DNA of 64,000 nucleotides from Ascochyta rabiei (Eukaryota; Ascomycota; Dothideomycetes; Pleosporales; Didymellaceae): NCBI RefSeq assembly GCF_004011695.2, contig NC_082414.1, positions 1,798,001 to 1,862,000 of the forward strand, read 5' to 3'. Shown piece by piece: positions 54,558 to 64,000 of this stretch (position 1 is its first letter; each line of letters starts with the position of its first letter). The notes under the pieces were generated by a model. It saw only the letters and a program-made list of their open reading frames with translations, ran no database searches and was not told where the DNA came from. The position numbers and the translations under genes were made by a program.

Positions 54558-57500
54558 ATGCAGCGTACGCACCCTATCTAGTATAAGCAAGCTAAAGCTA
54601 TAGCAGAGGAAGTAGGCAACTAGGCTGGTTTAATCTAGTACGCCAGCAAGCTAGAGGTACCTAGCTAGGTTATTAAGCCTATCTATCTGTTGCCTGTGTA
54701 CACAGACAGGATATTATGTTAATTAGACCCTAACTATTACTGCTAGATATTCTAAAACAAACACGTAATAAAGAACTATTAGCAGGATACCTATAAGTAG
54801 TCGCTAGTAGAGAAAGGTAGACGCCTAAGCTAGGTACAGCAGAAGAAGATACAGGAGCGCGTTAACAGGTATTCTAAGAGGGTGCATTACTAGCAGTTGT
54901 TAGTGCAGGGCTAGGGGTTGCAGTATTTCTAGGTCTAGCAGCCTCCTAACAACAGACTAGAGGCAGTGCCTATTAGCGGCGACGCAGCGTAGGCGCAGGT
55001 AGGCAAGCAGATAGCTAAGGCGTAGGCCAGCATTAAGACGCAGCAGCAAAACACTATCTAGGAGGGCAAGTAAGATAAGGTAAACCTGTAGCTAGAGTAG
55101 ACGTAGTAGTTGCTGTATCTAGTAGGCATAGAGCGGTCTAAGTTGTTAGCGTGTATTAACAAACCTGCAGTAGAGCCTAATCCTAGGCAGGAGCAGTAGG
55201 CTAAGCCTGTAGAGGCAGCTATATAGGCAGCAATAGAGGGATTAGCACAGTTTAGTTAAGCGTCTATTATCTACTACATTAGTATGTTTGTGCAGCTAGA
55301 GGCTATCTAGATAGAGAAGTACTAGACATAGTACTAGCTGTTGTAGCTGTATATAGATAAGCAGTTAATTGTTAAGTATATACAGCTATAGTAGTAGATA
55401 GTTATATTTTTTATAAGCACCTAGTATAAGTACATGTAGAAGAGCTCTGCGTACTAGTTTATATGCCAGCAGTAAGACGCATAGGAGGCGTTAGTAGAAG
55501 AGGCAGAGAGGATTGTAGAAGGGGGGGCAGACAACAAAGAGGAAGGAGAAGGGGAAGAGATGGACGTAGACGACGGCGAGGAGGGCATAGTAGACAACGT
55601 TAAGAAGGGCATAGCAGATAACATTAACAAGGGCATTAATAAGATAGAGACAGATAGAAACACAACTGCTAACACTATTATTAAGCTTACTAAGTTGTTA
55701 AGCATCTAGCAGGCGTGTTTAGAGTTTTACATTACATTAATAAGCTAGAAGATTACCTATAGAGAGTATAACAGCGTATTAGTATACGTGTTAGCTATAT
55801 TAGGCATTAAGAAGAATAGTTAGAATGGCGCTAAGCAGTATCTGGCTGTTTTGTTAGCTATTATTAAGGTGGCGCAGTTTATAGTTGTGCAGCAGGCATT
55901 AGAGTTGTTAGGCGCAGCTAATAATAAGGAGGAAGACGAGCTAGACAATTTTAACAGTAACAGTGCGTATAAGAGTAATAGTAGCCTACTCTAACGCTGG
56001 TATAAAGGATGTTTGCAGTTTGTATAGGAGATAATAGACTAGTTTATAGTGCGCAGCAGCTACAGCCTAATATAGTAGATGCTAGATCTATAGAGATACA
56101 GTTTAAAGATCTATTATAACAATATATTACGCAGGCATATTAAGTAGGTTAGCTAGGATAAGTTGTTGTATAAGAGCTTGTAGTTTAGTATAGCGTAGTT
56201 CTGCAGCATAGTACATAGATTAGCGATAGAGAGCTAGTAGTTATTAATAGACAAGTTGTTGTTTAGTAACAGCAGGGCTACTAAGCCTATCCCTAGCGTG
56301 CTGTAGAACTGTTTGCGTAATAACCTAACTAATATGCAGCCTAGGTGGAATTTTTTAAAGGACTAGCGCACCCGCATGCCTGTTAATAGAGAGGGGTAGT
56401 TGTTCTAGCAGGTAGGGCAGAACGCTGCTATCTAGGACTAGTTTATAAAGCAGGGGGCCTGTTTAGGCATTAACACGTAGAAGTTAGAGCAGTATATAGA
56501 TTAAGTAGTAGTGTTCTAGAAGAAGTTAATTATGTTAATGCATATAGTAGGCGGACAGCTAGTAAGAGGCCTAGAGATAATAAGCATCTAGCACAGTAAC
56601 ACTACTAAGGGCAGGCACTGTAATATATTTATTAAGGACAGTATAGTTGTGTTTATAACACAGTACTATAAGGGATACAGCGTAAGCAGCAACATTAAGA
56701 TTATCTACTAGTACTTACTATATAAGGTAGGTAAGCTGTTAGTGTACTACATGTAGTTAGTATTACTATTCTAGCAGTAGTTAGAGGTAATAGTGTAGGA
56801 GAAGGAGGTAATGTTATTGCACATGTGGCTGGCTAACCTAAGCAGCTGCAAGTAGACAAGTAACTAGTTCTAAGAGGCGTTAAAGCGTAAGAGCAGGATT
56901 AGACTAGGGTTAGAATTAACTATCCTAGCGTATTGCAAGATTGCTATTAGTATTAGCTAGCGGTTTTTGCGCAGGTCTACTGTGTTCTAAGTAGACAAGG
57001 GAGATAAGAATAAGGCGTAAGATAAGGAGAACACGTAGTTAGCTATTATAGACATGTAGGCAGGGTATATAGTATATATTACAGGGATAATATACGCATA
57101 AGGCATTATAGAATAGGTAGAGGTAGTTATAGACAGGCAGCAGCAGTTCTATATGTTAAGCACAGATTAGCACTAGTTTTTAGGGTTCTAAGCAGGCGTA
57201 GATAATAATAACAATAGGTGCAAGAAGCGTAAGCAGGCCCTGTTTAAGAGCAAGGTAGACAAGGCAAGGATGGATTAGTAGGGCTAGTTAAGGAAGATGG
57301 ACACAGCTGCGCAGATGTAGTAGATAATAGGCAAGGTAGCTAAGTTTTATAGAGTGCAGAAAGAGGCTATTAACGCTATTATTGCTAGTAAGAGTTATGT
57401 AGTGGCTGTAATGCTAATAGGGGCAGGTAAGAGTATATTATTTATGTTACTAGTATAGGCTAAGCAGGACAGCACAATAGTAGTTATAGTGCTATTAATT

Positions 57501-59231
57501 GCGTTGTAAGAAGACCTAATGTAGTAATGCAGAAAGTTAGGCATATTATGCGCTAAGTAGGACAGTTATTGCCTGCTAGACGCAGCCGCAGTTATATTAG
57601 TAACGCCTAAGTTAGCAGTTAGAGAAGAGTTTATAACATTTTTAAACTAGTTACAAGCAACGTAGTAGTTAGACTAGATTGTAATTAACAAGTGTTATAT
57701 TATGTTAAACTACTAGTATAATTTCTGCAAGGAGATACAGAAGCTAGGTAAGTTAGCAGCTGCTAAGACGCAGATAGTAATGTTAACAGCAATATTGCTG
57801 CTAAGTAAGGAGGACAAGTTGTTCCAGCAGATGTACGTTAAGTAAGATTAGGTTAATTTGTTCTAGGCAGACACTGTAAGGGCGAACGTGGCGTACTACG
57901 TAATTAGGGTAGGTAAGGCAGTAAAGAAGAAGAAAGTAGAAGAGATAGTGTTAGGTATAGTGTAGTAGAAGTTGCGTAAGTATAAGACAGGAGGTAAGGT
58001 TGTAGTTTACAGTAATTTAGTGCTAAAGGTTAAGGTATTAGTAAAGTAGTTAGGTTGTTACGTATACTATTACAAGGCTGTAGGTAAGGTATGTATATTA
58101 GAAGAATTTACTACAGGTAAGAAGTAGGTAATTGTAGCAACTAGCGCGTTAGGGATAGGTGTGGACATACCTAACATCTAGTGCATTATACATATTAATT
58201 AGCTATTTACTATATTAGATTACTTACAGGAAAGCAGGTGTGTAGGACGTAATAGGTTACGTAGTAAGGTAATTATAATTGTATAGGAAGGCAAGCAGTA
58301 GGCAGCTAAGGACTAGTAGGTAGAGGTAGAACAGTAGTTAGTGTAAGCGTACGTAGAAGGTATAGACAAGACAGTAATATGCAGGCAGGTAGTGTTAGAC
58401 AGGTATTTAGACAGGTAAGAGAAAGAGCGGGTAGTGTGCAAAGAGGGAGAGGAGAAGTGCAACGTGTGCAGAGGAGCAGACAGTAAGGAAGAAGACAAGG
58501 AGGAGACAGAGGAAGAGGGGGAAGAGGGGGAAGAGGAGGGCAAGGGAGGCAGTGGTAATAAAGAGGATACAGACATAGTTAAGGCAGAGCAAGAGGAGGC
58601 ATAGTAGGTGTTTAAGCAGTAGCAGTAAGCACAACGCAGCCTGTAACAGACATTAATATAGTAGTAGTAGTAAGAGTTTACTAATATAGAGTAGTTGCGT
58701 AGGCAGTTAGTATAGTAGATAAAGCAGTGTAGGATATAGAAGGTAGTAGGTAACAGACAGAGCAAGCATAACGTACAGCAGTGTTAGAGGCTAGAGAGCT
58801 AGCAGGCTAAGGAGATAATTAAGGCAGTAGAGGAGAAGATGTAGTTTAAGAAGTATTTAGGTTGTTTTTAGTGTAGAGTACTATAGGAGGTGTGCAACTA
58901 ATAGGAAGACAACAGACACAGACGGTATTAGAGGGCAGACAGAAGGGATTGTTAATACTAAGGGGTGTTAGTAGCAGAATTGTTAGGATTAGTGTATAGG
59001 GGTAGGGAAGGCGTAACAGAGCAGTAGATTAGCTAGTTAGTGGAGTAGGGCGTTAATGCAAGTTTAATAGAAGGATTAATTAAGTATTTAGGGCGTAAAC
59101 AGGCGTTAGAGTGTGTTAAAAGCAACAGGTTAGTAGGGGAGTTTTGTTAGATTATGCGGTTAATAGCAGAGTAGAAGTAGTAGGCGTAGTAGTAGCTAAT
59201 AAAACAGTTTTTAGTTTACAATTCATAGAGG
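54558..59231 (+). pseudogene. RecQ-like (telomere-linked-helicase-type) protein B, full-length frame with RIP stops
   Basis: About 1,550 codons in one uninterrupted frame from ATGCAGCGTACGCACCC. N-terminal YKQAKAIAEEV and PVYTDRILC; middle QLLVQG, NFLKD, GGQLVRGLEII and GRHCNIFIKDSIVVFITQYY near 56605-56670. Helicase: IIASKSYVVAVMLIGAGKS with Walker A at 57420-57434, ILVTPKLAVREEF, IVINKCYIMLNY (DECH position) near 57680, IVMLTAILLL (TAT motif), VVVYSNLVLKVK, VIVATSALGIGVDIPNI near 58130-58180 and LDYLQESRCVGRNR near 58220. Then an acidic linker near 58490-58540 (EEDKEETEEEGEEGEEEG), a Gln-rich run, and a Cys cluster (YLGCFQCRVLQEVCN, with Q as stop). All stops are TAG/TAA at Gln/Trp positions. 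Confidence 0.88.
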
Positions 59232-59589
59232 TAGTGCAGCTAAGTTAGGTTTAGGCTAGGACGCAGGTTAAGGGTAGTAGAGTTGGGTTTAGGGCGGAAC
59301 AGAAGTTAGGGTAGTAGAGTTGCGGTTAGGCCTAGACGCAAGTTAGGGTTAGGGTTACCAGTATTTAGGGCAAGCAGATAATAAACAGGGGCAACAAACA
59401 GTAGAAGAAAGTAAGAAGGGGTAATAAGGAGCACATACAGTAAGGGTAAAAGCTAAGCAGATGTTAGAGGGGTGGTTAGAGTAGGAGTTAGGTTCTAGAC
59501 CAGACGCAAGTCAGGGTTAGAGTTACTTCTAGCAGCTAGTTAGTGGTTTTTAAATTAGATCCTAATTTATTTGTTTGCTTACAACAGAC
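59232..59589. repeat. Repeated CAGACGCAAGTTAGGG-type motif, telomere-like
   Basis: AGGACGCAGGTTAAGGG near 59258, AGACGCAAGTTAGGGTTAGG near 59333 and AGACGCAAGTCAGGGTTAGA near 59500 are three versions of one motif, mixed with other GTTAGGG/GTAGAG wording. No gene. Confidence 0.6.
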
Positions 59590-60200
59590 AAATAGGTTTA
59601 CAAACTAGTTACCTATAAAGCCAAAGCAATCCTAAGGAAAACAGACACCTACGCAGTAAAATACTAGCTAGGACTAATAAACAGGATAAAACTAATTAAA
59701 AATACTAAACAAGAGATAGTAAGTGCCTACTACTAACTAAAACTAGGACATGGATATAATAAAGCATACCTCCACAACCTATAGAAGGTAGATAGCAACA
59801 GATGTATCTGCAGCTACATATAAATAACTTAACACCTCCTACTTAGCTGTAAAGAATACAAATAAGTAAGAAAAACAATGCAGGACAACCTATAAGGACA
59901 ACAACTCTTAATGCAACTACTACTCTACACAACCTAGGGAATTCTAGCTGCTCTAGCTTTTATTTCAGACACTAGAATAGGCACCCGTAAGTAGTACCTA
60001 CAATAAACAACAGACACCTAAAAAATGCTGTTAACCTCCTAGAGCATAGGCTCTTACTACAGGACTCTAAACCTATATTTACTACCTTTTACAACCACGC
60101 TCCTTAAATTACTAGAATAGCTTAACTACTCTTGTCTTATATAGTCTTAGACTTATACAGGACATTAAACTTATAAATTAAATTAAATTAAATTAAATTA
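59590..60200 (+). mobile_element. 5-prime truncated LINE (non-LTR retrotransposon) with A-rich tail
   Basis: The + frame reads SAYYQLKLGHGYNKAYLHNL near 59730-59780, then a CCHC finger region RCICSYI ... HLLLSCKEYK near 59810-59850, RKTMQDNL, and ILAALAFISDTRIGTRK near 59940-59985. This is the RT C-terminal zinc finger end of fungal LINEs. It ends with (AATTA)n at 60175-60200. Flanks ATTTATTTG-like at 59566-59573 and 60198-60208 may be a target duplication. Only the last 600 bp of the element are present. Confidence 0.75.
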
Positions 60201-60642
60201 TTTATTTGCTAGCCTAGGCGGTCCCTTTAGTTTGTAGGGCGGGGCGACCCTAATTTATTTACCGCTTTAACAATAGAAGAAAGACCCTAGCGCCACGCTG
60301 CTGACTAGATGCGACCCAGCTAAAAGGTGCAGCTAAGCCCTGCGCACATTTTGCGCTTTTCAGAATCGCTGCCCAACTACTGCGTGGATGGAAAAAGCAG
60401 ATAACGTTGCAGGTGGAGGTGGTGAGGTTGGTGGTTTGCAGGGGCTGGCCCCTTCCCTACCTGTAAGCGAGCGCGCCTCTACGTGTAGAAACTAACTATA
60501 TCACTATAACATACAACAAGCACTACCTACCACAACTTAATATAATACACTAACGTTTATGCTATATAGCTTTAAACAACTTAGGCAGCGTTGTCTAGTA
60601 TAGAGGCGCTGCTGGCGCACTCTTAAAGCGCTAAACCTGCAA
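60201..60642. other. GC-richer segment, no gene recognised
   Basis: Contains GGCGGTCCCTTTAG, GTAGGGCGGGGCGACCC and GGTGGAGGTGGTGAGG wording, clearly less RIP-like than the surroundings. No frame with known similarity. Confidence 0.4.
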
Positions 60643-62397
60643 CTACGCAATCTTAACGCGCCTGTCTGCTTCCTCTTCTTCTTTCTTGCTGTTGTCTTTA
60701 CTGTCTTTAATCTCCTCTACCTTATAAGTTGTCTCTAGAGCCTTAACCTTAATGCTTAGCGTCTTCTTCCCCTTAATCTCGCCTCCCGCAATGCCCTCTA
60801 GGCCTAACTATTTATTAAATTGCTTAGCTATAAGACAGACATCTAGACGCTTCTTTCTAACTAGCTTAATAAAGATGTTAACGCCCTAGGAGTAGATCTT
60901 GTACTTAATCTAAGTCTTTAGTATAGCGTTGTCCAGCATAACCAGAAGCACGCCCCAGCCTAGGCCTTTAGCCACCCTGTACTACTTAAATACTCTAGCA
61001 AGCTGCACCTAAAAGAGATCCTACTCTTTCTTAGAAGGGTTAGGGTAGGAGTTAACTAAGTGCAGGAGAGAGTCTATAGCCTCTGTTTAGCAGAGGCCCT
61101 TACTAAATTAATTTGTCTTATTACTGCTAACAAGCTTGTTATTATATTTAATTAGCGTTAGCTTATTAGCTAAGGCCTTGCCTAGGAGTGCCTGTGCCTA
61201 CCTATACTTAATATAAACTAACTTTATTACTTTATTATAGACGTTGCATTGCTCCTACATAGAGTAGAATGCTTAGTCTGCGCTACTCTACTGTAAGGGA
61301 TTAACTAACATTACACGCAAATGCTGTAGCTGTAAAGAAGAGGCATTATACTGCGTAGCCACTCTACTACTAAAGAGCGTTCTGCGCTTTTACTAGACCT
61401 AGAGGAAGTAGGCAGCATGCTCTTAAGACAACAAGCTCCTAAGAGCGCGCGCCTTAGCTATAAACTTATATACCTTTAGGTAAGGCATCTTAACAGCATT
61501 ATAGAAGTTTAGCTTCTTCTTATTACTACCTATAGCTTCCTGCTTAAAAAGCTATAATATAACCTTCTTTTCCTTAGAGGATATAGACGCGTAGGCGCCA
61601 CGTTTATTATTACCTACTCTCTAGTCTAGCGCAATAAGGCTAAGATCTAGGCTGCGCTCTATTAGGGCAGCTTTATGTTTCTTAATGCGTTCCTGCTTAG
61701 TGCAGCAGTTATTGTTAGTAACTGTAGTAGTAGTGCGCTGCTCCTCTACCAGCCGCTCTCTAGGCTACTCTCCTAGCTGCTCTTCTAGTTCGCTGAGTTG
61801 CTTAGATAGCTAAGGGCTAGCTGCTGGCGTCTTAACTGCTTCTGTGCAAGCACGCTTAGGTAACAGCGCTAGTGCAGAGGGTGCTAGTTGTTTCTTACGT
61901 TAGGTTAGAGGGGAGGTAGTTAGCTTCTGTGTAGATAGTAGCTCTACTATACTATCCTCTGTAAGCAACTAAGCTACACAGACTAGACAATCCTAGGTGT
62001 TATTTAGCAGGACGTTGTTAGCAAGCGTCTTACGCAGAAGCTAGATTGCTAATAAGACAAAGTAGGTAATAAAGACAGGCTTATAGACGCTGGCATTATT
62101 ATAGGTAGGGGTTAGCCATCCTACACTATGCAGACAAGCACCTAGATTACGCTGCAAGCGTAAGATAGTTGCTTAGTAGAAGAAGAGCTTCTTATAGTCC
62201 TTATTTAGCGGTTTATACCTATACTTACTGCTAAAACTAGCTTTACTAGCTAGAGGGAAGCTGTAAGCGCTGCTGTTAAACTGCTCTGCAGTGTTGTATA
62301 GTGCAGTAGACTAGTATATGCTAAAGAGGTGTGTGTTACTCTAGCCAAGCTGTAGGACAACAGAATAAAATGCTGGGTGGTGCTGGGGGCAGGGGCT
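60643..62397 (-). pseudogene. Helicase-companion ORF, unrecognised protein of about 585 codons
   Basis: A single minus-strand frame from about 62397 to TAG at 60645-60643 with RIP-type stops only. No initiator is clear. N-terminal part HPAFYSVVLQLG, LFSIY, YRYKPLNKDYKKLFFY; then LRRLQ-like LQRNLGACLHSVGWLTP and VYKPVFITYFVLLAI; a charged middle (KQLSELEEQLGE, RTTTTVTNNNCCTKQERIKK); then KLNFYNAVKMPYLKVYKFIA, LGKALANKLTLIKYNNK, FKQ-type Q-stop, VAKGLGWGVLLVMLDNA and a Lys/Glu-rich tail. No family recognised. Paired head to head with helicase C, as the fragment at 53.5 kb is with helicase B. Confidence 0.6.
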
Positions 62398-62429
62398 AGT
62401 TTTTAACTGGGTCCCCTAATGCGCGTGTT

Positions 62430-62452
62430 AGCCTAATGCTCAAAATTAGGCT
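62430..62452. other. Hairpin between companion ORF and helicase C
   Basis: AGCCTAAT (62430-62437), 7-nt loop, ATTAGGCT (62445-62452): the same 8-bp stem/7-nt loop geometry as the hairpin at 46231-46253, with a different sequence. Confidence 0.7.
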
Positions 62453-62762
62453 GTGCACAGATGTACCACTACACTACACTAACTAGCGTTAGCAGAACTT
62501 AAGGAGTAATAAACCTAAAATAACGTCTTAATAAGAGTGTGTTAATCCACAGCAGCAGTTAAAACAGAGAGGGTTGTCTCTAATAAACTACAAACTCTAA
62601 CAGCACTTCCTGTCTATATAAACACTAACATAATTATATAGAGTTGTTTAACAGTATCTTTATATACCTTTCTTCTTACCATATAGCTGTCTATAAGACA
62701 CACTATTAAGGTGTATTATTGTAGGTGTCCTCCCACCTACACAGTAGCTACTAGGAGCTAAC

Positions 62763-64000
62763 TATAGCAGTATAGAAGGCGATTTGTCTACTATTATAAC
62801 AGTAGCTAATATGCTAGTGCTGTACAGCGCAGTGCAGGCGTAGAAGAAAGCAGTAGCAGATCTTATAGAAGTAGAGTTGTAGGCGTAGAAGAACGCAGAG
62901 GACATTGTGCAGAGCCACGTAGAGCTAGTGTAGGAGATAGTTAACCGCTTTATAACGCTAAGCACGTATAGTAGCCTACCTACGCCTATAGACTAGGTGC
63001 TACAGCTATAGGCGTATAGTAAGAAGATTAGGGGTAAGGTAACTATAGAGGGTACTGTTTAGTAGGTAGAAGATATAATCCTGTATAGCTACACGCAGTA
63101 CAGTATGCCTACACTGCGCTTAATAATCTACAGCCTAGACAAGCGTAACACGTTTAGTAGCGTAGACAGAAGCTACTAGCTAGACTAATAGATTATTAAG
63201 GAGAAGAAGCTGTAAGAGGCGTTTGTTAACGTAAAAGCTTTTATGCCTAGTAGGAGCAGCGTAATGTAGGTAGAGAAGCAGGTGCAGAGATATAAAAAGG
63301 CGCTGCAGCTGTTCTATAAGCACTTACTAGTGCTTGTTTATATAACAGGTAGTGCGCCTACCTATAGTACAGAGCTAGTAACAGTTACGTATACTAACAT
63401 GCCTAATATAGAGAGCTATAGGCTGTTTGTTAAGAATAGGCTAATAGTGTACGTAACTATATACTACAAAGGCATTAGGCAGACTAGTAATACTAAGGTT
63501 ATTTACTACTACCTACCGCGCAAAGTTAGTAAGCTGCTGTTCTACTACCTGTGGATAGTCCTCCTGTTCTAGCAGAAGCTGGAGCGCGCATTAAGCAGGC
63601 GCTATGTTCTAGAGCCCAGTGCCTTCCTATAAGAGCCAATTAGAGAGGAGGCGTAGGCTGGCCTACAGCAAAGGAAGAAGCAGCGGCTTGTTAATAAAGA
63701 CAAGGAGGAGGAGGGCAGAGAGGGAGTTGGAGAGGAAGAAGAAGAAGAAGAAGAAGAGGGAGAAGGGAGTAACAAAGACGAGCGCAGCACCTAGACAGGA
63801 TTAGGTAGGAAACACAAGCAAGTAGCTGTAAAGACGCTGCAGCGGTAGGGTATAGACTAAGTGCGGTAAGCCATTAAGCGCGTTACGCTGCACTAGCTCT
63901 AGACTAAGCTTAACATTCAGGTCTAGAGGCATAACACTAAGGCCACCTTCCGCTAGTACCTTTAAGACAAGGACATCCTAACAGCTTTAAGCCCTATCTA
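62763..64000 (+). pseudogene. RecQ-like helicase C, N-terminal part, runs off the window
   Basis: One + frame of 412 codons to the window end, start not fixed. It reads DLSTIITVANMLVLYSAVQA, LIEVEL, DIVQSHVELV and then KNRLIVYVTIYYKGIRQTSN and LPRKVSKLLFYYLWIVLLF near 63440-63570, which align with DSIVVFITQYYKGYSVSSN and LLYKVGKLLVYYMQLVLLF of helicase B near 56640-56780. An acidic run (GEEEEEEEEEGEG) lies near 63735-63765. No helicase motifs are inside the window; the assignment rests on similarity to B. TAG stops at Gln/Trp positions as elsewhere. Confidence 0.7.

Noticed and set aside
58313..58765. 150-codon minus-strand frame
   Set aside because: Antisense of the acidic/Gln-rich linker of helicase B; Ser/Leu/Tyr-rich as expected for the complement of purine-rich coding sequence.
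63602..63804. Frames on both strands in the GAAGAAGAAG run
   Set aside because: Low-complexity shadow of the Glu-rich segment of helicase C.

Overview
The window looks like an AT-rich, gene-poor accessory or subtelomere-like region of a filamentous ascomycete (Pezizomycotina). The main reason is the heavy imprint of repeat-induced point mutation (RIP). TA dinucleotides and CTAG are everywhere, CA/TG are depleted, and long transposon reading frames survive in one frame but are peppered with TAG/TAA where Gln (CAG/CAA) or Trp (TGG) codons are expected. I cannot name a species. No bacterial, organellar, rRNA, tRNA or CRISPR feature was seen.

Layout. 1-8.0 kb: remains of two Ty3/gypsy chromodomain retrotransposons on the + strand, with two pogo/Fot1-type DNA transposons inserted at TA sites. 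8.0-9.05 kb: unresolved coding-like remnant. 9.06-20.54 kb: one complete but RIP-killed gypsy element on the - strand with 253-bp LTRs and a 75-bp tandem array in its leader. 20.5-22.5 kb: a repeat also found at 40.2 kb, a 434-bp MITE, and a gypsy integrase tail. 22.54-32.16 kb: a Ty1/copia element (- strand) carrying two further pogo elements and a well-preserved 611-bp TRIM-like mini retroelement. 32.16-33.44 kb: gypsy gag plus LTR and a pogo transposase fragment.

About 33.5-39.3 kb is a low-RIP island of ordinary base composition. It holds three paralogous two-exon genes for small secreted proteins with eight cysteines, the first divergent from the other two: 34768-35122 (-), 36103-36421 (+) and 37252-37574 (+). 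They have the form of pathogen effectors or other secreted cysteine-knot proteins, and I do not recognise the family. The island also has a coiled-coil gene fragment, an 18-bp minisatellite, a deleted mariner transposase and a small broken gene split by a solo LTR with a perfect target duplication.

39.3-46.2 kb returns to RIP-mutated gypsy elements on both strands. 46.2-64 kb is dominated by three large genes of the fungal RecQ-like (telomere-linked-helicase-like) class, all on the + strand and all RIP-inactivated. At least two sit beside a divergently oriented unrecognised ORF (C-terminal fragment at 53.5 kb, about 585 codons at 60.6-62.4 kb). Among them are a 1.5-kb almost pure purine stretch, short TTAGGG-like arrays and a 5-prime truncated LINE. 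RecQ genes plus TTAGGG-like sequence suggest subtelomeric origin, but no terminal telomere array is present.

The only genes likely to be functional are the three small secreted-protein genes. Nearly everything else is dead mobile DNA. Its nesting gives a relative chronology, and the short elements (TRIM, solo LTR) have largely escaped RIP.
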